A stretch of DNA of 64,000 nt from Salipiger profundus (lineage in GTDB: Bacteria; Pseudomonadota; Alphaproteobacteria; Rhodobacterales; Rhodobacteraceae). The stretch lies in NCBI RefSeq assembly GCF_001969385.1, contig NZ_CP014796.1, forward strand, positions 4,047,501 to 4,111,500. The letters run 5' to 3'. Shown here one piece after another: positions 1 through 10,776 of the stretch (position 1 is the first letter of the stretch; every line of letters begins with the position of its first letter). The position numbers and the translations under genes are program-made. The notes under the pieces were generated by a model, which ran no database searches, was not told the DNA's origin, and saw nothing but the letters and a program-made list of their open reading frames with translations.

Positions 1-1
1 G

Positions 2-451
2 TTCTTCTCCACCGGCACCGGTTTCGCGCCCTTCGCCTCGCTGCTGCGCGAGCCGCAGACTTACGAGGATTACGACGAGATCATCATCACCCACACCTGC
101 CGCGAAGCCGGCGAGCTGCAGTATGGCGCCGATCTGATCGAGAGCCTCAAGACCGACGAGCTGCTCAACGAGGTGATCGGCGAGGGCTTCTGGAAGAAGA
201 TCAAGTACTACCCCACCACCACGCGCGAAGAGAGCGCGAAGATGGGGCGGATCACCGACCTGATGCGCTCGGGCGAGGCCTTCGAGGATCTCGGCGTCGC
301 GCCGATCAACCCCGAGACCGACCGCGCGATGATCTGCGGCAACCTCGCCTTCAACCTCGAGCTCAAGGAAATGCTCGAAGGCTACGGGCTCGAGGAAGGT
401 GCGAACTCGGATCCCAAGCAATACGTGGTCGAGAAAGCCTTTCTCGACTGA
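2..451 (+). CDS. fpr: Ferredoxin--NADP+ reductase, 3' part (5' end outside window)
   Basis: Flavoenzyme that moves electrons between NADPH and ferredoxin or flavodoxin in the cytoplasm. Only the C-terminal NADP-binding half is present, and the frame is open from base 2. The first visible residues contain GTGFAPFASLL, the loop that grips the NADP pyrophosphate in Fpr-type enzymes. THTCREAGEL follows, and the chain ends YVVEKAFLD, a typical bacterial Fpr C-terminus with an aromatic residue near the end that stacks on the flavin. About 149 residues are visible of roughly 260 expected. A strong rho-independent terminator sits 26 bases after the stop, so this is the last gene of its transcript. 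Confidence 0.93.
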   Translation, partial: FFSTGTGFAPFASLLREPQTYEDYDEIIITHTCREAGELQYGADLIESLKTDELLNEVIGEGFWKKIKYYPTTTREESAKMGRITDLMRSGEAFEDLGVAPINPETDRAMICGNLAFNLELKEMLEGYGLEEGANSDPKQYVVEKAFLD

Positions 452-477
452 GACCCTCGTGGACCCACACGCGATGA

Positions 478-513
478 GAAAGGCCCGCACCCCCGGTGCG
501 GGCCTTTCTTTCT
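478..513 (+). terminator. Rho-independent terminator of fpr
   Basis: A perfect 14-bp stem (478-491 with 495-508) with a 3-base loop is followed by a T-rich tail. The A run before the stem means it may also act on the opposite strand for the convergent membrane-protein gene. Confidence 0.9.
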
Positions 514-586
514 TCATGGGATCTGCCGGTTGCGCCGCGGGCCGGTCCTGCGCGTGCGACCGGGCACCGCGACGGAAGGCGCCGGC

Positions 587-1192
587 TCAGGCCTCCAGGG
601 CGGCGTCGGCGGGATGCGCATCGATCCAGAGCAGCTGGTTCAGGAAGAACATGCTGAGAGCGACGGCGGTGTAGAACGACATCCCCTGCAAGCCCGGCAG
701 GTTGAAGATGGACCCGACGACGAAGGGATTGAGAAGGCTGATCCCGACGAAGACGGACAGGCCGAGCACGGCCAGCAGGCAGCCAGCAGCGCGGCTCGCG
801 GGCCCGAGGCTGAGCATCAGCGTCAGTGACGCAAACATGATCCCGACGCTCGTTGCCGGCGACATGAAATCCCGCGACGATAGTGCAACAGGATCATCGA
901 GCCCCTCTGCGGCGACCTGCAGCAGCATCTGGCTTCCCATGGCCACGGCGGCGGCCGTCAACGCCGCTCCGATGGCGACGGGCCGGGCCCTGTGCCATGA
1001 CCGGGTTGTCAGACCGAGGCCAAGGAAAAGCAGCCCGATGCAGAGGGCGGTCGACGGAACGGTGCCATACTGGTTTTCACCATTCCGGACCAAGGTCTGA
1101 TCATCCGTCAGCCAGCCCGCAATCACCAGCAGCATCCAGAAGGCTCCTGCCAGCGACAGGACGAAGACAAGTTGTCTTTTGACGTTTCTCAT
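587..1192 (-). CDS. Unknown polytopic membrane protein
   Basis: I do not recognise this protein. It is about 201 residues from the ATG at 1192 (MRNVKRQLVF). An in-frame ATG at 1228 would add 12 residues, and neither start has a good ribosome binding site. Roughly six hydrophobic segments alternate with short loops: about residues 8-27, 45-62, 72-92, 112-130, 134-152 and 168-188. The longest loop (about 28-44) is polar and follows the first helix. No catalytic motif or attached output domain is visible. The topology resembles the membrane sensor part of some signalling proteins without its effector, but that is only an impression. It is transcribed towards fpr. Confidence 0.6.
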   Translation of the reverse strand: MRNVKRQLVFVLSLAGAFWMLLVIAGWLTDDQTLVRNGENQYGTVPSTALCIGLLFLGLGLTTRSWHRARPVAIGAALTAAAVAMGSQMLLQVAAEGLDDPVALSSRDFMSPATSVGIMFASLTLMLSLGPASRAAGCLLAVLGLSVFVGISLLNPFVVGSIFNLPGLQGMSFYTAVALSMFFLNQLLWIDAHPADAALEA

Positions 1193-1388
1193 CACGCCCG
1201 GGCACCCCATGTTCGAAACTGGTTGCATGATTTAACGTGGTCGGTGGATTCGGCGCAATATCGGCTTTGCACGAAAGCGCGCGACCTTTTGGCCTGCCCG
1301 CCCCGGACAGGTCTCCGTCAGCGGCCGGTCAACCGCTCCGTAACAGCCGGGCAACGGAAATCGACCCTTGCAGGTGCGGATTTGGCGC

Positions 1389-1417
1389 TTGAAACAGGGC
1401 CGTTGCAAGTTTATTTT
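1389..1417 (+). promoter_or_regulatory. Candidate sigma-70 promoter of infC
   Basis: TTGAAA (1389-1394), a 17-base spacer, then TATTTT (1412-1417). Transcription would start near 1424, giving a short leader of about 30 bases before the ATA start codon at 1455. Confidence 0.55.
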
Positions 1418-1454
1418 GCACGCTCAAAGCATTCACGGAATAAGGACCGATACC

Positions 1455-2000
1455 ATAGCCCGCAGACCTCACAACGCGCCTCCCACGCGCGACACCGGCC
1501 CCCGAGTCAACGACCGTATCCGGGCCCCGGAAATTCGTCTGATCGGCGCCGAAGGCGAGAACCTCGGCGTCCAAACGCCCCGGCGTGCCATGGAGCTTGC
1601 CGAGCAGGCGGGGCTCGATCTCGTCGAGATCTCGCCCAACGCGAACCCGCCTGTCTGCAAGATCATGGATTTCGGCAAGTTCAAGTACGAGCAGCAGAAG
1701 CGCGAGTCCGAGGCGAAGAAGAAGCAGAAGATCATCGAGGTCAAAGAGGTCAAGTTCCGTCCCGGCACGGACACGCATGACTACGATGTGAAGATGCGCA
1801 ACGTGCTGAAGTTTCTCGAAAAGGGCGACAAGGTGAAGATCACCCTGCGCTTCCGCGGCCGCGAGATGGCGCACCAGAACCTCGGGCGCGAGCTGCTCGA
1901 GCGCGTCGCCGAAGACGTGAAGGAACTGGGCAAGGTCGAGAACATGCCCAAGATGGAAGGCCGCCAGATGATCATGATGATCGGCCCCGTCGCCAAGTAA
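1455..2000 (+). CDS. infC: Translation initiation factor IF-3, ATA start
   Basis: IF-3 binds the 30S subunit, stops premature joining of 50S and checks the start codon and initiator tRNA. The 181-residue length matches the family. The N-domain begins [19 protein letters not shown] and contains [17 protein letters not shown] basic linker helix ([11 protein letters not shown]) joins it to the C-domain, with [29 protein letters not shown] and a final [15 protein letters not shown]. No ATG, GTG or TTG fits the expected N-terminus. An ATA codon at 1455 does, giving [11 protein letters not shown], and AAGGACC lies 7 bases upstream. Rare start codons in infC are known to allow autoregulation, because IF-3 itself rejects them. 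A longer reading from 1368 lacks family resemblance in the added part. Confidence 0.93.
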   Translation: MARRPHNAPPTRDTGPRVNDRIRAPEIRLIGAEGENLGVQTPRRAMELAEQAGLDLVEISPNANPPVCKIMDFGKFKYEQQKRESEAKKKQKIIEVKEVKFRPGTDTHDYDVKMRNVLKFLEKGDKVKITLRFRGREMAHQNLGRELLERVAEDVKELGKVENMPKMEGRQMIMMIGPVAK

Positions 2001-2033
2001 GCCCGGGCCTTTCGTCACCGGACACGATTACCG

Positions 2034-2065
2034 AACCCGCCGCTTCGCCGGCGGGTTTTCTTTTT
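2034..2065 (+). terminator. Rho-independent terminator of infC
   Basis: A 9-bp stem (2034-2042 with 2049-2057) with a CTTCGC loop, then a TTTTCTTTTT tail. Confidence 0.9.
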
Positions 2066-2128
2066 GGAGCCTTGAGATGTGTCGGTTGGGAGACCCGGCA
2101 CCGCGCCTCTTGCGAGGGCGGGATCTTT

Positions 2129-2185
2129 CGGGGGCGCTGCCCCCGTCGCTGCGCGACTCCCCCGGGATATTTGGGGCCAGAAGAA
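2129..2185 (+). repeat. Dispersed intergenic repeat, copy A
   Basis: GGGGGCGCTGCCCCC hairpin, then GTCGCTGCGCGA, then CCCCCGGGATATTT and a GCCAGAAGAA tail. It is nearly identical to copy E (49357-49416) and lies between the converging 3' ends of infC and the molybdopterin-binding gene. Confidence 0.85.
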
Positions 2186-2218
2186 ACGCCTGCCGAGGCC
2201 CCTGGCTGGCGGTTGCGC

Positions 2219-3204
<986 letters not shown>

Positions 3205-3208
<4 letters not shown>

Positions 3209-4173
3209 GCGCCCTTCCTCAGCACCCGCGTAATCTCGGCGAGGATCGAGACGGCAATCTCGGAGGGGCCGGCGGCGCCGATATCGAGCCCGATCGGACC
3301 GTGGATGCGGTCGATCTCGGCCTGCAGGAAGCCGGCCTCCTGCATCCGCGCGACCCGCTTGGCGTGGGTACGGGGGGAGCCAAGTGCGCCGATGTAGAAA
3401 CAGGGCGCGCGCAGGGCAAGCTCGAGCGCCGGGTCGTCGATCTTGGGATCATGGGTCAGCAGCACCAGCGCGGTGCGGGTGTCGAGGCCGAGCTTCTGCA
3501 CCGCCTCGTCGGGCCAGTCGTTCGAGACCGTCTCGCCGGGGAAGCGGGCCTCGGCTCCGAAGGTCTCGCGCGGGTCGACGATCACCGGGTCGTAGCCGGC
3601 GATCCGGGCCATCGGCACCAGCGCCTGGGCGATGTGCACCGCGCCCACGACAATCAGGCGCAGCGGCGGATTGTGGATTGCGACGAAGGTGCGGCCGTCT
3701 TCCTCGAAGCCGGAGCGATCCATGCGGAACCGGGTCTCGTGGCCGGTCTCGTCGAGGCGGCGCGCGCCGCCCTCGGTGTCGACGACATAGGCCACGGGGC
3801 GCCGTGCGGCACGGGCCTCGCAGAGCGCCGCGAGCATGTCCTCGGGGAGGACCTTGCCGACCGGCTCGACCATCACGCGGATCCTGCCGCCGCAGGCGAG
3901 GCCCACCGCGAAGGCATCGTCGTCGGAGACGCCGAACTCGAGCAACCGCGCGGCGCCCGCGTCCAGCGCTTCGAGCGCCTCGACGATCACCGCGCCCTCG
4001 ACGCAACCGCCGGACACCGAGCCTTCGATCTCGGCGTCGCCCGAAATCACCAGCTGCGCGCCCACGCGGCGGGGCGCCGAGCCCCATGTCTCGACCACCG
4101 TGGCGAGCACGGCACCGCGCCCTTCGCGGTGCCATGCAAGCGCGGTTTCCGGAATGCTGTCGACGTTGGTCAT
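3205..4173 (-). CDS. XdhC/CoxI family molybdoenzyme maturation protein
   Basis: XdhC proteins bind molybdenum cofactor, help add its terminal sulfur, and insert it into xanthine-dehydrogenase-family enzymes. The 322 residues include the N-terminal XdhC/CoxI domain with GSVSGGCVEG (51-60), carrying the conserved cysteine C57. A C-terminal Rossmann-like domain starts near IVVGAVHIAQAL (about 173) and ends with HGPIGLDIGAAGPSEIAVSILAEI, a typical XdhC tail. The ATGA overlap couples it to the downstream MoCF-like gene. The usual structural partners (xdhA/xdhB or coxL/M/S) are absent nearby, so this is an orphan accessory pair that may serve an enzyme elsewhere. Confidence 0.9.
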
Positions 4174-4260
4174 AGCGGTTGTCTCCCTGCTCCGTTCCTA
4201 TCACGCGCGCGTTGTACGCGGCCCTCCTCCCAAGGTCTCATCCGACCACCGGCCGGCTTG

Positions 4261-5463
4261 TCAGCCGCCCTGCTGATGCACCGCCGAAACCTCGGCGCGG
4301 ATGATCCGGGCGATCTGCGCGCAATCGTCGTGCGAGAAGGTAAGCGGCAGACGCAGATCGACCAGCCCCGCGAGGATGCGGTCTGTAGCGGCCATAGGCG
4401 CGCACGGGGCATAGCGCCAGGAGTCGTAGCGCGAGGTGAAGGCCACCGGCTCGGGCGCGCCGAACCATTTCAGCTCGACCCCGCGCGCGGCACAGCGCGC
4501 CAGCAGCGCCTCGAGCGCCGACGCCGGCCAGTCGAGCATCAGCGCCTGGAAGGAGGAGCCGACAAAGCGCTCGCGCGGGTCACGGTCGACCAGCGTGAGC
4601 CCGGGACAGTCGCGCAGGCCCGCCTCGAGCGTCCGGTAGAGCCCGTTCCACCGGTCGACCTGAGCGTCGAGCGCGCGCAGCTGGGGGCGCAGGATCGCGG
4701 CGCGCAGGTTGTCCATGCGGCCAGAGACGTTCGGCGTGTGATATTTCACCCGCTCGAAGACCTCGGGCCCCGGCGCCGCGAGATGGCGCTCGTAAAGCAT
4801 GTAGGAGCCCGACAGGATCACGGCCCGCGCGGCGATCTCCTCGTCATCGGTGACGAGGAAGCCGCCCTCGCCCGAGTTCATGTGCTTGTAGGTCTGCGTC
4901 GAATAGCAGCCGACCGCGCCGTGACGGCCCGAGGGCACGGCGTTCCACGCCGCCCCCATCGTGTGGGCGCAATCCTCGATCACCGTGACGCCGGCGGCAT
5001 CGCAGAGCGACATCAACCGGTCCATGTCGCAAATGTGGCCGCGCATGTGGCTGAGCATCAGCACCCGCGCGCCACTGTCGGCGATACGCTCCCCGAGGTC
5101 GTCGAGGTCGATCACCAGCCGTTCGGTCACGCCCACGAATACCGGCGTCGCCCCGACCGAGGCGATGGCCCCCGGCACCGGCGCCAGCGTGAAGGCGTTT
5201 GTCAGGACCTTGTCTCCGGGCCCGACGCCCACGGCGCGCAGCGCGCAGCCGAGCGCGTAGCCGCCCGAGGCCACCGCCAGCGCATAGCGGGCGCCGGTGG
5301 CCTGCGCGAACTCCTGCTCGAGCAGTGCGGTCTCGGAGAGTTCGCCCGCAGCCACGTTGTAGCGGTGCAGGCGCCCGTGCCGCAGCACCTCGAGGGCGGC
5401 GGCGATCCCCTCGCCGGGGATCGGTTCCTGCTGGGTGAAACTGCCTTGGAAACGCTCGGTCAT
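4261..5463 (-). CDS. DegT/DnrJ/EryC1-type PLP aminotransferase
   Basis: A 400-residue fold-type I PLP enzyme of the sugar-aminotransferase (DegT) family. The cofactor lysine is K193 in TYKHMNSGEGG. The ring-nitrogen aspartate is D164 in VIEDCAHTMG. An early ASGGYALGCAL segment matches the phosphate-binding region. I chose ATG at 5463 because it has AAGAGG two bases upstream and avoids overlap with gph; the frame is open further upstream but that part looks non-coding. Family members aminate nucleotide-linked keto sugars, but no sugar-nucleotide genes surround it, so the substrate is open. gph lies upstream on the same strand, 97 bases away. Confidence 0.88.
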   Translation of the reverse strand: MTERFQGSFTQQEPIPGEGIAAALEVLRHGRLHRYNVAAGELSETALLEQEFAQATGARYALAVASGGYALGCALRAVGVGPGDKVLTNAFTLAPVPGAIASVGATPVFVGVTERLVIDLDDLGERIADSGARVLMLSHMRGHICDMDRLMSLCDAAGVTVIEDCAHTMGAAWNAVPSGRHGAVGCYSTQTYKHMNSGEGGFLVTDDEEIAARAVILSGSYMLYERHLAAPGPEVFERVKYHTPNVSGRMDNLRAAILRPQLRALDAQVDRWNGLYRTLEAGLRDCPGLTLVDRDPRERFVGSSFQALMLDWPASALEALLARCAARGVELKWFGAPEPVAFTSRYDSWRYAPCAPMAATDRILAGLVDLRLPLTFSHDDCAQIARIIRAEVSAVHQQGG

Positions 5464-5560
5464 GGCCTCTTCATGCGCCTGCCTGCCGCGCGCGTCAATC
5501 CGCGAGCCTTGTAAGCACGCGGCATTTGGACTGTCCGCCCGACAGCGGCGGGCGCCGCCC

Positions 5561-6223
5561 TCAACCGAGCAGCCGGTCGACCTCGGACCCGAGCTCGCGG
5601 AAGTGACCGATGACGCCTTCCGGCGCGAGGTCACGAACGGCCTCGCCGTCGGGGCCGAAGCTGACGAGGATGCAGGGCGCGCCCACGGCGGCTGCGGTCT
5701 TGCGGTCCGTGTCGGTGTCGCCGACGAGCAGGCTGCGGCCCACGGCCCCGCCGACGCGGGCGACCGCTTCGGTGTAGGGCGCGGGATCAGGCTTGCGCAC
5801 CGGCAGCGTGTCGGCCCCGACGAGCGCGCCGAACAGATCGCGCACCCCCAGACGGCACAGCAGCGTCTCGGCCAGCGCTTCGGGTTTGTTGGTGCAGATC
5901 GACACGGTGCTGCCGGCCTCGCGCAGCGCCTCGACCGCCTCCACCGCGCCCGGATAGAGCACCGTGTGAACGTCGATGGCCTCGCCGTAGGCAGTCAGCA
6001 GCTGCGGATACCAACGTTCGACCGTCTCCTCGTCCGCCTGACCCATACGCCCCAGGCCCAGCCGCAGCATCGCCCGCGCGCCGCGGAACGCCGTCGCGGC
6101 GTCGGCCTCGGGATCGAGCCGGACGGAGGCGCCCATTTCCGCGAAACACCAGTTCGCCGCGGCGATCAGGTCGCCGCTCGTGTCCGCGAGCGTTCCGTCC
6201 AGATCGAAAACCACCGTGCGCAT
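5561..6223 (-). CDS. gph: HAD-family phosphoglycolate phosphatase
   Basis: A 220-residue HAD hydrolase with motif I FDLDGT (D7, D9), the conserved ICTNKPEALAE motif II region, and motif IV around LLVGDTDTDRKTAAAVGAPCILVSFG. Gph enzymes hydrolyse 2-phosphoglycolate, formed by Rubisco oxygenation or DNA repair. The helical cap between residues about 15 and 85 fits the C1 cap of this group. It is divergent from glmU. Other small-molecule HAD substrates cannot be excluded from sequence alone. Confidence 0.87.
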   Translation of the reverse strand: MRTVVFDLDGTLADTSGDLIAAANWCFAEMGASVRLDPEADAATAFRGARAMLRLGLGRMGQADEETVERWYPQLLTAYGEAIDVHTVLYPGAVEAVEALREAGSTVSICTNKPEALAETLLCRLGVRDLFGALVGADTLPVRKPDPAPYTEAVARVGGAVGRSLLVGDTDTDRKTAAAVGAPCILVSFGPDGEAVRDLAPEGVIGHFRELGSEVDRLLG

Positions 6224-6275
6224 GCCGTCACCCCTCTGCTGTCACACCTCGAAATCCAACGTGATACGTGCGACC

Positions 6276-6303
6276 TTGCCCCTGTTACCCGACCCGATAA
6301 AAC
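6276..6303 (+). promoter_or_regulatory. Weak candidate promoter of glmU
   Basis: TTGCCC, a 16-base spacer and TAAAAC, 30 bases before the glmU start, in the 109-base gap between divergent gph and glmU. The match to consensus is modest. Confidence 0.3.
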
Positions 6304-6332
6304 GGGCGCAGAACAAACACAAAGAGAAACGC

Positions 6333-7682
6333 ATGAGCATCGCCCTGATCATCCTTGCTGCGGGAAAGGGCACCCGCATGGAGTCAGATCTCCCCAAGGT
6401 CCTTCACCGCATCGCGCACGCGCCGATGCTCTGGCACGCCATGCGCGCCGGCCAGACACTCGACCCCGCGCGGACCATCGTGGTCGCCGGACACGAGGCA
6501 GAGCAGGTCGCGGCCTCGGCGCGCGACTACGATCCCGAAACGCACGTGGTGATCCAGCGCGAGCAGCTCGGCACCGCCCACGCTGTGGCGCAGGCTGGCC
6601 CGGAACTCGAGGGCTTCGACGGCGATGCCATCGTGCTCTACGGCGACACCCCCTTCATCAGCCAGGACACGCTCGAGTCCATGGCCCGCGCGCGGGCCCA
6701 CCACGACGTCGTGGTGCTGGGCTTCGAGGCCGCCGACCCGGGCCGCTACGGTCGGCTCGTGACCGAGGGAGACGCGCTTCTGCGCATCGTCGAATACAAG
6801 GACGCGACGGATGAAGAGCGCGCCATAACGCTTTGCAATTCGGGCGTTGTCGCGGCTGACGCACAGACGCTCATGGCGCTGATCGAAGCGGTGGAGAACG
6901 ACAACGCGGCGGGCGAATACTACCTGCCCGACATCGTCGAGATCGCCCGCGCGCGCGGGCTTTCGGCGGGGGTCGTGCCCTGCGCCGAGACCGAGACGCT
7001 TGGCGTCAACTCGCGCGCCGAGCTTGCCGGAGCCGAGGCCGCCTTCCAGCAGTCGGCCCGCATGCGGCTGATGGCCGACGGGGTCACGCTGCAGGCCCCC
7101 GAGACCGTCTACACCGCCTGGGACACCACCATCGGGCGCGACACCGAGATCGAGCCGAACGTCATCTTCGGCCCCGGCGTCACCATCGAGAGCGGCGCCC
7201 GCATCCGGGCCTTCAGCCATCTCGAGGGGTGCCACGTCAGCCGCGGCGCGGCAGTCGGGCCCTTCGCCCGGCTGCGCCCGGGCGCCGAGCTGGCCGAGGA
7301 CACCCATGTCGGCAACTTCGTCGAGATCAAGAACGCTTATCTCGGCGAGGGCGCCAAGGCCAACCACCTGAGCTATCTCGGCGATGCCGAGATCGGCGAA
7401 GGCACCAACATCGGGGCCGGCACGATCACCTGCAACTACGACGGCGTGTTCAAGCATCGCACCACCATCGGTCGCGGCGCCTTCATCGGCTCGAACACCA
7501 TGCTGGTCGCGCCGGTCACGCTGGGCGACGGCTCGATGACCGGCTCGGGCTCGGTCATCACCGAGGATGTGGCCCCCGGTGCGCTGGCGCTGGGACGCGC
7601 GAGGCAGGTCGAGAAAGCCGGTTTCGCAACCCGGCTCTTCGACGTGCTGCGTGCCAAAAAAGCAAAACAGACCAAGGGGTAA
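6333..7682 (+). CDS. glmU: Bifunctional UDP-GlcNAc pyrophosphorylase / GlcN-1-P acetyltransferase
   Basis: Makes UDP-N-acetylglucosamine, the precursor of peptidoglycan and lipid A. The N-terminal uridyltransferase domain has LAAGKGTRM (8-16) and DLPKVLH (19-25). The C-terminal half is a left-handed beta helix of hexapeptide repeats ending in the acetyltransferase site (NFVEIKNAYLGEGAKANHLSYLGDAEIG and GAGTITCNYDG). At 449 residues it is full length. glmS begins five bases after the stop, so the two are one transcript covering consecutive needs of the amino-sugar pathway; the intermediate GlmM step is not encoded here. Confidence 0.97.
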   Translation: MSIALIILAAGKGTRMESDLPKVLHRIAHAPMLWHAMRAGQTLDPARTIVVAGHEAEQVAASARDYDPETHVVIQREQLGTAHAVAQAGPELEGFDGDAIVLYGDTPFISQDTLESMARARAHHDVVVLGFEAADPGRYGRLVTEGDALLRIVEYKDATDEERAITLCNSGVVAADAQTLMALIEAVENDNAAGEYYLPDIVEIARARGLSAGVVPCAETETLGVNSRAELAGAEAAFQQSARMRLMADGVTLQAPETVYTAWDTTIGRDTEIEPNVIFGPGVTIESGARIRAFSHLEGCHVSRGAAVGPFARLRPGAELAEDTHVGNFVEIKNAYLGEGAKANHLSYLGDAEIGEGTNIGAGTITCNYDGVFKHRTTIGRGAFIGSNTMLVAPVTLGDGSMTGSGSVITEDVAPGALALGRARQVEKAGFATRLFDVLRAKKAKQTKG

Positions 7683-7687
7683 CGGGC

Positions 7688-9508
<1,821 letters not shown>

Positions 9509-9534
9509 CGCCCCGGTCGAACGCGCTTGAACAG

Positions 9535-9564
9535 AAAGCCCCCGAAGTCCTTCGGGGGCTTTTC
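9535..9564 (+). terminator. Terminator of glmU-glmS
   Basis: An 11-bp stem (9536-9546 with 9551-9561), a GTCC loop and a short T tail. The A-rich 5' side allows some activity for the convergent gene. Confidence 0.88.
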
Positions 9565-9579
9565 CATGCTGTCAGGCCC

Positions 9580-10686
9580 TCAGAGCCGCTCTCGCAGCAC
9601 CGCTACGGCGGCGCGCAGCTCATCGCGCACAGGCCCTTCGCGCGGGGCATCACGCACCGTCTCGAGCAGCACGGGCTCGGGGCGTCCCTTGCGGCTCCAG
9701 CCGAGCGAGGCCATATGCGCCCGCGCCGCCTCGGGCAGCCGTTCGGGCAACGCCTGCCCCGACAGCGTTGCCCAGACCGCCGCCCAGCAGCGCGCCACGC
9801 TCCACGGGTTGTAGCCGCCGCCTCCCGAGACGATCAGCCGGGGCGCCAGCGCCCGCAACGCCGAAACCGCCCGGATATGGCTGTTGTTCGACAGCGCCAG
9901 CCGCGACAGCGGATCCTCGGTCAGCGCGTCCGAGCCGCATTGCAGGAACACCGCGTCGGGCGCGAACCCTTCGACGGCGGGTAGAATGACCTCTTCCAGT
10001 GCCAGCGCGAACTCGCTGTCGTTGAAGCCGCGCGGCACCGGCAGGTTGAACGCCGCGCCGCCGCCGGTGTCCTCGAGCGCGCCGGTGAAGGGCCAGCGCC
10101 GGTCCTCGTGCACCGAGATCACCCGTACCCGCTCGGAGCCGTGAAAGGCGATCTCGACACCGTCGCCGTGGTGCGCGTCGATGTCGACGTAAGCCACACG
10201 CCGCGCGCCGAGCCGCAGCAGATGCTGGATCGTCAGCACCGGCTCGTTGAGGAAGCAGAAGCCGCTGGCACCGTCCGCAAGCGCGTGGTGGGTGCCGCCG
10301 CCGATGTTGTGCACCGCGTGCACCTGCCCCGACATAACCAGCTCGGCGGCCAGCAGCCCGCCACCGACCGCCGTGGCGGGGCGGCGGAACATCTCGGGGA
10401 AGACCGGGTTCGACAGCGTGCCGAGCCCGTGCCGCTTGCGGGTCTCCTCGCTCACCGTGCCGGCGTCTTCCGCTGCCTGCAGGGCCGCGATGTAGTCCGG
10501 CGTGTGGAACCCGGTAAGCGCCGCCGGTCGCGCGCGCGGGCTGGTGCGGAACAGGGCGCGTGGCAGGTGGCCGAGCGCCCGGGTCAGATCCATCGCCGCC
10601 GGCACCCGTTCGATCGAAAGCGGGTGCCGGGCGCCGTAGTTCGAACCACGGTAGATCTCGGCGGCGATGAAGAGCGCGGGCTGCAT
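9580..10686 (-). CDS. Histone-deacetylase-family (AcuC/acetylpolyamine amidohydrolase-like) hydrolase
   Basis: A zinc-dependent deacetylase fold of 368 residues. Paired histidines H133-H134 (GGGTHHA) act as general acid/base. The zinc ligands lie in YVDIDAHHGDGVEIAF (D168/D170 and H172), and a further aspartate in LQCGSDALTEDP. The SGGGGYN loop carries the transition-state tyrosine. Bacterial members remove acetyl groups from polyamines, acyl-CoA synthetases or other small substrates; sequence alone does not decide which. Start chosen at MQPALFIAAE, where homology-like sequence begins; the upstream extension (to 10749) looks non-coding. The gene stands alone, divergent from the AbrB-family gene. 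Confidence 0.88.
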   Translation of the reverse strand: MQPALFIAAEIYRGSNYGARHPLSIERVPAAMDLTRALGHLPRALFRTSPRARPAALTGFHTPDYIAALQAAEDAGTVSEETRKRHGLGTLSNPVFPEMFRRPATAVGGGLLAAELVMSGQVHAVHNIGGGTHHALADGASGFCFLNEPVLTIQHLLRLGARRVAYVDIDAHHGDGVEIAFHGSERVRVISVHEDRRWPFTGALEDTGGGAAFNLPVPRGFNDSEFALALEEVILPAVEGFAPDAVFLQCGSDALTEDPLSRLALSNNSHIRAVSALRALAPRLIVSGGGGYNPWSVARCWAAVWATLSGQALPERLPEAARAHMASLGWSRKGRPEPVLLETVRDAPREGPVRDELRAAVAVLRERL

Positions 10687-10776
10687 GTGCCCGTATCTAT
10701 GGCAGGAGCCGGCCCCCGGAAAGTGCCGGTAGCGCGGCACGTTGCACATCTGCCGCGCATCGGCTTAGGTCGCGCC

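Noticed and set aside
1368..1454. Longer infC starting at ATG 1368
   Set aside because: The added residues overlap the likely promoter and do not look like IF-3; ATA at 1455 with AAGGACC is a better start.
7683..7687. glmS riboswitch-ribozyme
   Set aside because: Only five bases separate glmU and glmS, so there is no room, and the ribozyme is known mainly from Gram-positive bacteria.
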